Part shown: one piece after another, positions 36,551 through 49,330 of the stretch
Layout: each line of letters starts with the position of its first letter
How positions within the stretch are numbered: position 1 is the first letter of the stretch
Origin: Dermatemys mawii
Taxonomy: Eukaryota > Chordata > Testudines > Dermatemydidae
DNA: 64,000 bases
Direction: 5' to 3'
Assembly (NCBI GenBank): GCA_007922305.1
Contig: ML677335.1
Coordinates: 40,228,887-40,292,886 of the forward strand
The notes under the pieces: model-generated
The model's database searches: none
What the model was told of the DNA's origin: nothing
What the model saw: the letters and a program-made list of their open reading frames with translations, nothing else
Program-made: the position numbers and the translations under genes

Positions 36551-38179
36551 CTCTAATTTGAACTGTATTAATAAGAAGGTTTGCACTCACGTCAGTTGCA
36601 CAAGGAGTGGGACCAATATGTATGTGAAAAATAAAATTTTAGTCCCTCATGCTCTGACAAATGCTGCCTTTCACAGGACAGCTTTTCAGCCATAACCTTG
36701 GTGTATGAAAATCAGCAGGGGCAAGTTCACTTTACAAATGTAAGATACTTCCTTTTCCCTTGTCTGTCCACAGTCCTGTCTCTGCAGGATTTTATTTTAA
36801 ATTGGGATATGCCCTTTGAAATTACAGTATCGCTTCTGGAGAAATTCTATTGAAAGAGAGACTGTACCTGCTCAATGTGCTGTTCACTGGTGCTTCTGTT
36901 GGTGTAACTTATGTCACCCATAGAGTATTTGTTTCATACCCATGAGCAACATAATTTATGCAGGAAAAAGTGCTAGTGTAGACATGGTCATAGAGAGAGA
37001 CTTGGAATAAGGGCAGAACCCTTACAGACCTTATCATCAAGCTATTTACCTAGCCTAGCAGGCTATTTCTAGCAAGTCTGGCTTGTTGGGCCACCCTCTG
37101 AAGAAGGCTGGAATCTTTAGACTTATTAAATCTTTGTAAGCAGAATTAGACGTGAAGTTTTGTCTTGAATACTGTTTACTCCCACTAATGACTCTTGACA
37201 AACCCAGGACATTTCAAGGGCTCACTGTGTCGTTCACTGTCACTTGAGCTCTTTTTTATTTCTGCCTTCTCTCTCCTCATTCCTAAGCCACGTATATCTC
37301 CCGTTTTTAGTTATCTGTATGTCCAGCACAGCGGACAGAAGGGCAAGCTTCCTCCCACATTAAAGTTGATTCTATGCATTCTGTATCCAGGAACAATTTT
37401 GAGTTAAAGATTCTGTTTCCTGAACCGCTCAATCCTTGTCCTGTGGCTGTCAGTGTGCTCTGGTTCTGATACATGTCCACTGGGCACGGGATTGAAACTA
37501 CCATATATAATCAGGCCACCAAACAGCCACAAATTTCAGTGACTACTGATATAGGCTAAATGAAAATCAAAGAACTGTACAGAAAATTCTCTAGCTCTTA
37601 GGACCGGTCTCCTCAGGAACCCTGCCTTCTGTAGCTTTCCTATCAGCCTGCCAAAGCTTAAATGTTACAACATAGGCCAAAGATCCAAATGAAAGTTCAC
37701 AAGGAAAACAATAGCGTGGGAAACTTAAAATGATGCGGAAGCCACACACTTCTGATTGCTACTCCTTGTCCATAAATTCACAAAGCTATTTCAACACACA
37801 CATCCACAAACACACTTCTCTCCTCCCCACATGCATACCAACCTGATAGCCAAAACAGCAGCAAGCAGTAAATTCAGTCTTCTTGGGCCTGTAAATTATT
37901 GCTTACGTTTGAGGGGTGAGCGAAAACGAGTGTTTGAAATGCATGTAACAGGAAAAGCAGTAGCAGTCTATATGAATCAGGAGGCGTAAGAATGAATGGG
38001 TTGGATGTCTTTTGTTTATTCTTTTCAGGGCCAACACTCTTCCCCCCACAATATCCCTCTTGTTTTGGGCGTGCCTTTGAGTTTTAACTATTGGCAAGGA
38101 AAATAGCAAGATAAAGGGGATATTTAAAGGGTTTTTGCACCTTTGACATTAAAAGGAATGTAATTTTTGCTGGGGATGA

Positions 38180-38228
38180 GTAAATAAGTTGTTTATACAA
38201 TAAACAATTATATAATCTACTGTTTATT
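38180..38228. promoter_or_regulatory. Forkhead-type motif cluster (candidate)
   Basis: GTAAATA (38180), TTGTTTAT (38189), ATAAACAA (38200) and TGTTTATT (38221) occur within 49 bases on both strands. These match the forkhead core. In AT-rich DNA some would arise by chance. Confidence 0.25.
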
Positions 38229-41200
38229 ACTAATCAAGTACCTTGTACTGATGCTTCTGATTTATGAAAGTTGACTTCATTTATGAAGCACAGAAAGCTA
38301 CTATTGATCCTGGTGCCCTTCCGGCTGTCTGTGTTTCCCTATGTGGAAATGTGGCTAGAAGCTGAGAGTTAAATAGCTCTGCTGGGTTGGGGATGGTTAG
38401 AAACTTAGGTCTGTAGCCTTTTGGAAATGTAGTTTGAAGAGCGAGCAGCTATTGTGCTGCAATCATTTTTGTTTGTCACTGGATAAATTAAAGAACGTTG
38501 TAAGCAAGCAACAATAACTCTGAGCAATGACATTTATCACACATCTTAGTTCCATGATAATTATTTTTTAAATCAGTAATGATTTATAGTTATCTCGTTT
38601 GCTAACACTTGCCTTGAGACATGATGGAGGAAGAAAGGCCTTTTAGAAGAAATGACGATTGGGCAGATTTAAAGTAGGAGATGGGCATAGAAGGGTGGGT
38701 CAGAATGGGCATTCCTTAGGCTGCCTAAAAGGAGGCATTGAGGTGAGAGAGAATGTTATGGCATAATCATACAATATTAGTTCTGGGCTTGTGCTCTCTC
38801 TTTCCAGAGACCTTCATATTTGGTAGCTTGTTTCTGCAATGGACTTCTTTATTCCTTTAGCTTTTCAACTAGATGCTTTTACATCACACTCCTTCAGTCC
38901 TAGAGCCACACAGTCCAGTCCTTTTCTGTACCCACTACTCCTACCTTCTCTTTCTCAGCAAATAGATGCTACCCATATTGTTGGGGTGTGGTGTTGTGGT
39001 TTTGTCCTTAATTATTCTTAATTTTTTAATTAATAATTTCTGGTTGATAAATCTTTCTCATGTGACTTTTCATCTGGGCTCATTTATCTTCCCCTCAAGA
39101 CAAATCTCACTTTTGTTGTCCTACATTCCAGTTGGGACCACCTCTTTACTTTTAGCACAGTTGATAACCATCACCACCGGAGAGGAATCTGTGGGTATAG
39201 AGCAGCCATCTCTGAAGTTCACATCACGAGTTCTGCATAGTCAGAAACCATATCAGTAAGAAATATTCTGGGTAACAATTTTCCTAAAAAGCCTGGCAAT
39301 CTAAATGCAAAAAGATTGCCTTTGGTTTTTACCTGCATTTTCCTGCTTGCCATTCTCTTCCACACGATACCTGAAACTCTGCAGTTTCATGCCTATTTCA
39401 TTGGTGATAAGTAATGCAGCAGGCAGATATACCTGTAGGGAAGAGATCTATAATGAGCATACACTGAAGCCAGAATTACAAGCCTGTGCTAGTTTGGAAG
39501 CAGTACGACCCAGCTTGCACAGGTGTCACACCAACCTAGATCCCTCCTGCAAGCTCTTTCGCCAGTCCCATTCATCATACTACAGTGCTCATTTCATGTC
39601 TAAGGACTAAATAAACCCCTCTGACTTTCATCTTGCTACTTACTGGAGATGTAGCTAACCAACCTTGAACACTCCACCTCAGAGAAGGTGAACACTCTCC
39701 CTGTTCTCCCAACATACTACTTCTATTACCACTGTGCTACAGCTGATCATCATCGGCCTAGAGGGCAAAGAGACATCCTGGTCATTCCTGAAACCAAGGG
39801 CTGCACTCAAACAACAAGTGGAGATTTTTATTTTTTTTAAAGTAAAGTGCACTTAACTTTCAGAGGGGATTGACATCTACAAGACTATCAGGTATCTATT
39901 TTTCTGGAGCACAGATACAGCACACACAAAAAATCAAGGGAAGCTTCCCCAACATGCCCTACCAATGTGGGTCATCCATGACCTCTTCTAAGGTTGAAAG
40001 AACATGTCATTCTCTGTTCCTAGTTTGGTTTCAAAATATCTAATGAAACTGCTAACTAGGGCAGCAATGTAATCCTGCGATATCTGTCCATTACAAACTG
40101 GAATGTGATGACCAGCTCACTTCATATCAGCCATCATGAAATTATCAGGCACTAATAATTTTCTATCACTATCACCCCTAGCTGCATTTTTAAGCAGTGA
40201 GCTATAGAGAAAAGTCTTTGCAACCTAATACCAACCCCTTGAGCTCTCTAGCTGCCCCTACCATAAATTGGAATTCCTGTTTGGTAGGTATATATTTTCT
40301 GCATTTTTAAGAGGCGGTTTTTGCATTTTTAATACAGAAAAGCAGCAGAGATGCAGATAATGGCAAAATGCAATACTAATGAATTGCAGGTCTTGTATAA
40401 ATTCAGCACTTATCAGGCTCTCAGCAATAAAAGAAGAGAAATAGTCAACAGGACTGCCATTTTTTCATTAAAATTGGAAATGCTGTAGCTGAACTTGTAT
40501 AACAATTGTGAAATCTCTCTTCTTAGTACTGCAAAGAGACATCAGAACAAAAAATACAAAACTAGTGCAGTTGAGAAGGACTTGATTTAAAACCTAATGA
40601 CATCAATGAAAGTTGTTATATTGATTTCAGTGGGCTTTCAATCAAGCCCCAACTGCATAATTTAAACAGACTATACATCCAATTAAAAGCTAGCTGTTCA
40701 TATTTTTCCTCTTATGTTTTGCTTAAAGCCCATATTTTAAATGAAAACATCTGACCCATTATCCTCTTGAGTCTAACTCCAGATCCTCTGCAGGTCAATG
40801 GAACTCATATATATGCTGGGCCACAAAGCAGGTATGTTGTATCCCTGCAAAACAAAACACACACACACCCCACCCTATCTTTTAAAATCTGTCTTACCTG
40901 TGTCTGGGCAAGTATTAGATGCTGACTTCCTTACACAATGATTAGCTATCAATGTCTGCTGGATAGGAGTTCTCTGTTTTCTCCTCCAGACCCTGTAACA
41001 AAGTTATTTTTGCATTAAAATGTCACTTAAAACATTAAAATGAAAAAACGAGAGACCATTACTTTCATTTTCTAGTAATCTGAATAGAAATGTTTTTCTC
41101 CGTCTGACATCTTTTCCTTAAACTCTGCCCCAAAGTCTTCTAAAGGCCTTAACTAAAGAGCAGTCTAGACGTTCCAAAGACATTACAATACCAAGATGAA

Positions 41201-41334
41201 TCTGCCCTGCAGTTCCTCAGAGTCTTTTTACCATACAAACCTTTTGGAGCTTATCATTGAAGCCACATTAGTCTTGATTTAAGGTCTTTTGACACATTAT
41301 TACAGCACTCTGCCATCACTTCACACCTGCCATC

Positions 41335-41377
41335 CTGTCAATCAGAAAGGGGGGGAAACCAATTTTGATGTCAATCA
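41335..41377. promoter_or_regulatory. Paired PBX/MEIS-type sites (candidate enhancer element)
   Basis: CTGTCAATCA at 41335-41344 is the exact inverse of the PBX-PREP/MEIS composite TGATTGACAG. A second TGTCAATCA lies at 41369-41377. The surrounding 500 bases lack recognisable repeats. Confidence 0.3.
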
Positions 41378-44300
41378 ACAAATCCTCAGGGAGGTGTAAC
41401 TTGTTAAAATGGATTACCCTTTGCCCATTGCGATTTGCAGGCTTTGAATTTAAAGGACATATGCCTGAAATAATTAAAGACTAATCTTTATTGTACTCAC
41501 ATATAAATGAAGGCATTTAGCACCAGCACATTTATATTGTCTGGAAAAAGAATGGATGAGTAGCTGATTCTTGTAGTACTACTGTTTCCATTTCTATTAA
41601 TCAATTGTGTTGGCTGGAGGTTAAGATCCATTGCCCTCACAGTGCAAATATTTAGAGCACAAGATATGACTATAACATCTGTACTAAATGTCCTGCCATG
41701 AGTACAAATGATACCAGCATGGTATACTGCCTAATCTGCAAAATCTTTAGCATTCATTGCTTCTGGGGAGAGAGACAACGTTTTTAATAGAAACAATGAA
41801 ATTAATCTACTATTGAAAAAAACAACCACCAAACTATATAGAGAACTTGGGTTCTCCCCTTATACATTTTACTGGTTGGGGTGGGGAATCTGTAACTCTG
41901 ATCTTACCCAAGCACTGCACTGAATCACCTTATCTTGCTCAGTAATTACTCTGTTTTGCCTTACTCGTGGCATTCATTTGAATAACATTTACCTCAAAAT
42001 CTGAATTCAGGACCTAAATCCTGAGTTGTGTGAGATTTTTCTTTCCATACCAGGTTTTCAGAAAAATACAGAAGAAAAAAGCACTAACACAGCTTACTTG
42101 TACTGTTCACAACTCATCTCTGGGAAGCAACATCTTGTCCTTAGACTGACCTTAGAGTTTACATGCTAAAGGGAATAGCTACAAAATGAGACTAGCTCTG
42201 AAGTAAATAACACAGCAGGCGGGGGCTATATAGCCCAGACAGAAATAGAATAAAACAAATTAATTATACTGTAAATTTTTAAGCTATTGCATTTTATTAC
42301 TTTATAGCTATAGCTTGTTTGAACTAGAAATGGGATAATACTGGACTACCTTTTACTTGCAGATGCAAGCACGTTAGGTGCCACGTTAGGTGCCACAACA
42401 TATAACTGAAGAAGTGAGGGTGCATTGTTCAGCGCCTAGATTTATTTACTCAATATATGACTCGTATTAGCATTCAGCATCACTGCCACAGAATGAGACA
42501 CACTCCTCCCTCCAAAGAAAGCATGACCCCTTGCTGCCTCTTTCTTGCAACTACCCACAATATGTGAAACCTACAGTGATGTGTTAGGAAGAAGGAAGCA
42601 ATTGCTCTTCAACTATGACGTGAATCTTTGGAGATTAATACATCACACTCCTGGAGAAGCAAAGACAATGTGGCAGGAGAAAGTGAGTGTTTCAAGATCA
42701 CTCTGGTGATTAGGAGCTGCATACTGCCCTCAGCCTGTGTTCACATCACACTGTCACCCAGAGAAGGTAGGTCCACCTATGGATTGAAGACATTATAAAG
42801 GTCCTAGCTAGCCAGGAAAAATCTAGGGAATGGAGGGTAGGAATTACCTTAATTGGTTACACTGAAAGAGTGATTCACTGTTAACTGCCCTTATTTCTTT
42901 TTAGGCAAGTTGGTCATTTGTTATGAACTATCATCTGCACCTGGAAGCTGTTCCCATGTCCTGAGGGCTTATTCAGGACCGGGGATGGAGTGGGGTTCTT
43001 TATTAGGTTCAGGTTTACATTTTACACAAAGATGAGAGTGAAACTGCATTGAGCCATCTGTTTTTCCTCCCTTTGTCTTGCGCTATCTATCTGTCTAGCT
43101 ACTCCGATTCCTCCCTTCCATCATCACAGCATCTCCGCACGTCCAGTGGATACTTGTTTTCCCCCCATTTCTGCTTCTTTCTAACTCCATCTCTCTCTCT
43201 CTGGAAGTGACTGAGATGTGACCATTCCATGCACACCTGTCAGACCTTTCACTTCTCAGATCCAGCCAGATGTACCTGGTGTAAGCATATTGAACATGGG
43301 CAAGTGGACAGTCCCTGATTTTAAACTGTAGTTAAAATGAAAAACAGTGCCTCAATTTCCATACAAAATATAAAAACTTTTCTGAGTAGCATTCCCCAGA
43401 TCCACCTAGAGGGGCATGTCACATTTGCATAAGCACTTTCAGTTATCACCAGCGTTCCCCCCTGCTTCGGGGAAAAGCCCCAGTCTAAATGGTTGTAGTC
43501 AATATAAATGAAATTTATAGGCGGATTCTGCTTTCACTTACACAGAGGTAAGTCAGGAGTAGCCCCATTGCAGTAACACTGGTGTAAATGAGATCTGAAT
43601 CAGGCTCTTGGTTTGAAGCTGAACAGAGCAAAATCTTGTCATCTTAGAAGACTGCCCAATACGCTGTGACATTTAATCAACTGTTTGACTACGGGTTCAC
43701 CTCCAGTGTTTGTAGCAAAGTGAACATGATTCCCCTCACCTTGCTTCAAATCACACATCACTTTTCAGTGCAGTCTTACAGAGCTGGGTTATAGCCTTTT
43801 TTCTGAGAAGAACACAGTAAGAGAGGTCACTCCAGTCATGAATTTTATGAAAGGTTTGCTGGAAAAACACATTAAATGGCAACATCAGTCCATACATCAG
43901 CTGTGCAGTGCTCTTATTCCATGACTGTGCAGCTGAGTGATTTGCAAGGTCCTTGCATTTCATGGCCATCATTTTCAAACAATGTCACTTGCCTTTGTAT
44001 CAGACACTTGAGCTGCTTCAGAGCACACCCGGCTTTCCCTGTGATAAAGTATCAGCCCAAAAATGTTTTCCCTGGAGATGGGCCGGAAACCACCCGCCTC
44101 AAAAAGATCCAAACCATCTCCACCTTTGGAAAAGATTGGATCTGAACTTGACAGCTCCAGTCTGTCTCTAGTTTCTGTTCATGGGGTTACTCCAAAGCAC
44201 AGAGAGGTATGCAGGGTAAGACAGAAAAGAAAATTCAGTCACTGTTCTGGGATTCAAAAATATAATAAGTATTAGGAATTGGCATAAAATTATCACTGGA

Positions 44301-44729
44301 GTCAGACTCTTCTATGACCAGGACAATCCAGCAAATATCTAAGTGCTCCCTTGCACCAGACAAGTACATATTTTGCAGTAAAATGGGTAAAAGTACCTTG
44401 CTATTTGTATTATTATTTATTATACCTTGCATCTTGCTATTCATATTTATTATTCCTGTTCTGATAGCAACCAGATTGGGGATCACTGTGCAAGCCTCCA
44501 CGTACATAATAGAACGATAATCACTGCCTGAAATAATTTACAATCTCTATATATGACAAGGCAACAGGAAGTGATTAAGACAAACAAATGGGAAGGCAGT
44601 AGGTAAACAGTGAAATAGTCCAGACTGGCTTACTAAGCAGAACAAACCCTGCATCCAGCCATTATTGTAATCACTTTGGTCACCATCCTGCCAATAAGAG
44701 CCAGGGCCATCCCTGGTGGAAGGAGAGGC

Positions 44730-45130
44730 TGGACATAGGTGCTGAGTTTCTAATTCACTGGGTGGTACTCCCCACTGGCTGTGCCAAGGCTCCACCCACA
44801 GTCCATCCCTTCTCCTAAAGCCCCACCCCTGCCCTGCTTCTTCCCACACCTGCTCCACCACTTCCCCTTCCCCAACCAGTTCCTCCTCCTCCCCTGAGTG
44901 CAGTTCATGCTCACTGCTCTCTCCCCCTCCCCCTTTCTCCTGATGCCGCGAAGCATCTGATCCGCAACAGGCGGTAGGCATTGAGAGGGAGAAGGAGGCA
45001 CTGACCAGCGGCAGGCAGGAGGCACTGGAGCTGGGGGAGGTTCTAGTAGGGGGAGGGTCTCCTTGCCCTCCCCCACCTGCTTGCCACTTTCCCTCCTTCC
45101 TCACAATTTTATCGAAGCACAGCCCCACCC
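44730..45130. mobile_element. GC-rich repeat, related to 17890-18303 in opposite orientation
   Basis: Begins 'acataggtgctgag', then 'tcactgggtggtactcccc', and continues with pyrimidine-rich 'ctccacccac' and 'gccccacccctgccc' phrases that mirror the purine-rich half of 17890-18303. The boundaries are uncertain. Long open frames on the minus strand here are low-complexity artefacts. Confidence 0.4.
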
Positions 45131-45602
45131 TCACCCCAGTTTGCCGTACCCAAGGGCCAGCTCTGCTGAGAATACATGGTCAGACTAGTGTTCTTGTGCA
45201 ATGCCTTGCTGCCTTCAACAGGTCATCACTCCACCTCAGCAGTCCTCCCATGAGCGGTTAATGACAGACTCAAGGCCTTTAATTATCACCTTAGCTGGGC
45301 AGGCAAGTACACTATGCTGAGAGATGTTCCCATTTTCTTTTTAAGGAAGAATCAGCAGGAGACGGTGTTTCTTGCCTCTGAATACTTATTTTAGGAATAA
45401 AGTTTGCTCTGTACTCATCATGATGTCATTGGTTGCTATCGGCATGGATTGGCAATGGGCCCTATCCCAGCAATATTGTATAACATTTCCATGGCATAAG
45501 CATCAAGATGCAAAGCAGGTCAGGGTTTTCCTGTGTTAATGTCGTCGTTACGCTAACAAAAAATAAATGCAACACCTCATGCTTTCGGGTTTAATTCGGT
45601 CT

Positions 45603-45785
45603 CTAACTAGTAGGGACTAGGTGGAGAGATTCCAGGGGGCATGGATCAGCCTACCTCATCCTACTGTGGGGTTTCTTGCACCTTCCTCTGAAGCATTTGG
45701 CACCTGTCACTGCCAGAGACAGGATACTGGACTAGATGGACCACCCAATTGATCGAGTATGGCAATTCGTGCTTTCCTAAATCTG
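45603..45785 (+). mobile_element. CR1/L3-like LINE 3' end remnant
   Basis: 'cactgccagagacaggatac', 'tggactagatggacc' and 'gagtatggcaattcgtg' are the usual 3' terminus of this reptilian LINE group. The copy at 13958-14105 is in the opposite orientation. Confidence 0.6.
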
Positions 45786-47567
45786 AGCTTTGAGGGGATT
45801 ATCACCCAGGTTGGGTATATATTTTCCCATTGCTATTTTAATCCCTAATGATTATTCCCAGTATGTATTTTGGGGCTTCAATAGACTTAGTATATTCGAA
45901 GGAATCTTGCACCTTTCTGAAACTGGTTATTGCGTCTCGTAACACCTGCTGAGATCCTGTCATCTAGTTTCATCAAGTAGTTGTCTGTTGGCCCCATCAT
46001 TCAGTACACCTAGTCTCCCCAGGGTCATTTTCAAGTACAAATTAGGGCTAGAAACCTAGAAATCATTGTTACTATAAAAATGATGTGAAGAATTTGCTGA
46101 TGAGATGCACACAACAGAATGCTGCTGATCAAATGACCCTCAGCGGGACTGAATGCAGCAAAGTATCACTAACAAAATATTTCTCAGCAAAGTTACACAG
46201 CCTCCCTTGCTAACTCTTGCAATTTTATCATAAGCCTAGTGATATTCTCTGTTTTTCACAAAGCCCCAACCCTGAGAGTAATGGTGATTACATAAGGATT
46301 AAAAAGAATAAGTAACTGTCCAGCCCATGGAGTTGTGGAGAGGAATACTGGAAGATGGTACTCCAAAGGCTTACATACCAGAAGCAAATCATAATAACCC
46401 CCAAATTACTGCTTTTAAATTGAATGATTTTTAAGCCAATCAAGATTTTGACTGGTGATCTGTGAACACACTGGGTTAGGAATCCAGCCCTCCCCATACT
46501 ATACTCTGTATTATTAACTCCAGTTATTGAGACAATAACATGAAAATGGATCTGCCTATAAGGCTGTGTAATACATTGCGTGTTTTTTTTAATAAGAAGT
46601 TACTCTGGAAATTGTAGAGGTTAATTGCTTGTCCAGTCCTGCTCTGACCGCCTTCCCAAGTGATCACCAATAGTGGTTAGTCCCAGAGATGAGGACAGGT
46701 ATGTAAAACAACACTTACAAACAAATCATAGTGTTAAGGCCCAGTCCTGACTTCAGTATGAGTTGCACATGCACAGGCCTTGCAGTGCCCATCTCTAAGA
46801 GTTTTCCAGGAAGGGATCAGTGCAGTTTTCTGAAGTCATTCTGAGTTAACAATAAGACTGACCTTGGTGAATGGCTGAAATCAGAGAGAATTAGAGCCAT
46901 CCTGCTCTAAGAATCACCAAACTTTGAGTTTGTTTTTATGAAATCAAAACTATCTGCCAATCTTGTAAGCCTTGAAAAGCCCTTAATTTATGGTTAATTG
47001 AAAAATTAATAGGGAATAAATATCAAGGCATCACACAGCAATGCCCTATGCCCCTCTGGTTCCTTGTCAACTGCCAGAGACTCCCCAGTTTATCATTGTT
47101 GCCTTAAAAGATGTTCCATCAACATGGCGAGGCCTTGCAGGCAATTTTAGAGTATTCTCTTAATAATTTTAATGAATAACTGGTCATGCGAAAAATAGCA
47201 GTGTGGCCACAGCAGCATGGGCAGTGGCTTGGGTTAGGCACCTGAGTATGACCAGAGCTAGGGCAGGATTGTACATGGATGACTAGACTGGCCACACTGC
47301 TGTTTTTAGGTGCTAGCTTGAGCAGAACTCGTTGCTTATCTCAACCCAGTTGGACTTTACACCTCCTGGCTGCTGTGTGGAAAAAGGCCATGCCTATGCT
47401 GCCCTGCTGTTTGAACTACAGAGGTGGGAATAGCAGGGCACACAAAAGAGTTATGAACTAAAAGCTTCCTACTTTACATTAATGTAGTCCTGTTTGGAGA
47501 GACTATGCTAGCCCAAAGTAGGAAACTTTTAGCCCTCATCCACATGGGGGAGGTACAGCAGAGCACA
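45786..47567. other. Intergenic, no gene seen
   Basis: Mixed-composition sequence up to the left edge of the Gypsy element. No coding frame, RNA gene or clear repeat was recognised. Confidence 0.4.
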
Positions 47568-47571
47568 TTGG

Positions 47572-49000
47572 TGTAAGCAGTGTCAGGATGAGCTCTACCC
47601 TGACATCTGGTGGTGAATTGTGGTGAGTTGTGGAAAAGAATGTCAAGGGCTGATCTTATTTGCATAGGCACACTCACCCCACCTAGCCTGAGCTCACAGC
47701 AGCCCAAATGGTCACTTTGGCTGCTGTGGGATCCCCCATTTCTCTGTTATTGGGGCAGGAATAATAAAGTGTTGTTACCCTGATTATGTGAATCAAGGAC
47801 TGTGAACATGTACTTGGCGTTTGTTATAATGGAGGGACTTGCCATCATCTAGGTAGCACTCATTGGGCAAGGAACAGGGGTTCCAAAACCAAGTGAGTTG
47901 AGAGAGGCTGTGGATGAGCATCTGTACCCTTTGGTGTGGGCCTTGGCTGAGGGCCCTACAAGCCTATTGTACCCTGTCTCTCTCTCCACTGTATAATATC
48001 AGAGCTAATTTTTGATTCTATTAGGAGTCTAGTTTCAGGCTACTGAGCTGAATTCTCTTTGGGCCCCGTGGTGCACCTGCACTAAGGCTCCCCTACTATA
48101 AGCTAAACTCTGCTAAGAGCTGAAATCAGTAAATGCTATGTTAAGTGGGGGGGGGGGGGCTGAAACTATATTGCTGAGCAGCTGGGGGAGCAGTTTGTGG
48201 GACAGCTGGTAGAGCGGAGCAGCTGATGGAGTGGAGTAGTTTGTGGGACAGCTGGTAGAGCGGAGTGGCTGATGAAGTGGAGTGGAGCAGAGCAGTTGGT
48301 GGAGCAGGCCAGTTCGTGGGATGGCTGGTGGAGCGGAGCGTCTGGCAGAGCAGCTCGTGGGACGGCTGGCAGAGAGGAGCAGTTTGTGGGGTGGCTGGTG
48401 GAGCAGCTCGCGGTGAGGGCTGCAGCAGAACCCCACAGAGAGGGTGGGCACTTGGCCTCAGACCATGTAAGGTGCCCTTTAACCTGGCCCTCCGTGTCCA
48501 CCCTGGCTGGGAGGTAAAACTCTGCAGATGAACTTCTGAATTCTGCAGAGACTTGTGCACTGTTGGACTTTGGGTGATTTTTGGGTTGCTGGACTTTTGG
48601 GTTGTTGGACTTTTGGATTGTGGGACTTTTGGGACCTTGGGTGACTTTTGGGGTTACAGGACTCAAGAACCAAAGGGAAAGAACACAGCCCATTCGCTTG
48701 GGGGTGAAGAGGTGGGCCTTCTGGTTCATGGTTTGTTTTATGAATCCTGTTTGTAGTGTTTCCCCAATATAATGCCCCATTGTTTCTCTCTGTTATTAAA
48801 AGGTTTTTGGTACACTCAGACTCCGTGCTTGCGATAGGGGACATATTGCCTCTTAGAGGCACCCAGAGGGGGTGGATGTGGTTGTCCCAGGTCACTGGTT
48901 CGGGGCTCGAGCCGGTTTTGCATTGTGTTATTGGAATGGAAGCCTTAGATACTGAACCCGGCCCTTGTTGCTGCCAATTCTGATGGGCAGAAGAGTTACA
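47572..49000 (+). repeat. 5' LTR of the Gypsy element
   Basis: Starts TGTAAGC and ends GTTACA, so the ends form a 5-bp TGTAA/TTACA inverted pair. It is 1429 bases, longer than the 3' LTR because of a GC-rich tandem region (about 48170-48420, units built on 'gctggtagagcggagcag') and a 17-20-base repeat on 'ttggacttttgggttg' (about 48575-48650). Confidence 0.9.
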
Positions 49001-49330
49001 TTTTGGGGATCCACTACATTGGGAAACATTTGTGTTCATATTTTGAGGACATTACTGTGTGTGTAATGTATAATACGTCAGGTTTGTTGGTCTCTGCCTC
49101 TGCAGCCTCTAGCTCAGGGGCCACAGCCTTGGTCGATGACTGGGCAACAGCACTGGGGCAAACATTGGAGAGGATCATGCTGTCCTATGCTATGTAAAAC
49201 TCTCGTCATAAGTTAGTCAAAGTTATTTGCTGGGGAAGAGGAGTTTGAACCCTGGTTAGAGCACACCACTGAAATGCTGCAATAGTGGACCATCCCAGAT
49301 GCAGAAAAGTGAAGATGTCTAATAGAGAGC
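49001..49330 (+). other. Gypsy leader with primer-binding region
   Basis: Directly after the LTR comes 'ttttggggatccactacat', where a tRNA primer-binding site is expected. The TGGGG start fits a proline-type primer, but the rest has decayed or belongs to another tRNA. No coding signal is evident. Confidence 0.4.

Larger units (their letters stand above)
33541..44729. other. Long intergenic stretch, mostly unique
   Basis: No coding gene is recognised in 11 kb. Identified pieces are a hAT-like MITE (about 35902-36155), a MIR-like SINE (about 36385-36550), a forkhead-motif cluster (38180-38228), paired PBX-type sites (41335-41377) and an ancient repeat near 43515-43615. Low repeat density could reflect regulatory constraint downstream of KCNMA1, or simply old repeats that I cannot recognise. 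Confidence 0.4.

Noticed and set aside
44547..45134. 195-codon minus-strand frame
   Set aside because: Lies in a GC-rich repeat; Ser/Pro/Glu-rich low-complexity translation without recognisable domain.
48113..49039. Frames up to 204 codons on the minus strand
   Set aside because: They arise from tandem repeats in the Gypsy 5' LTR and have no protein-like composition.
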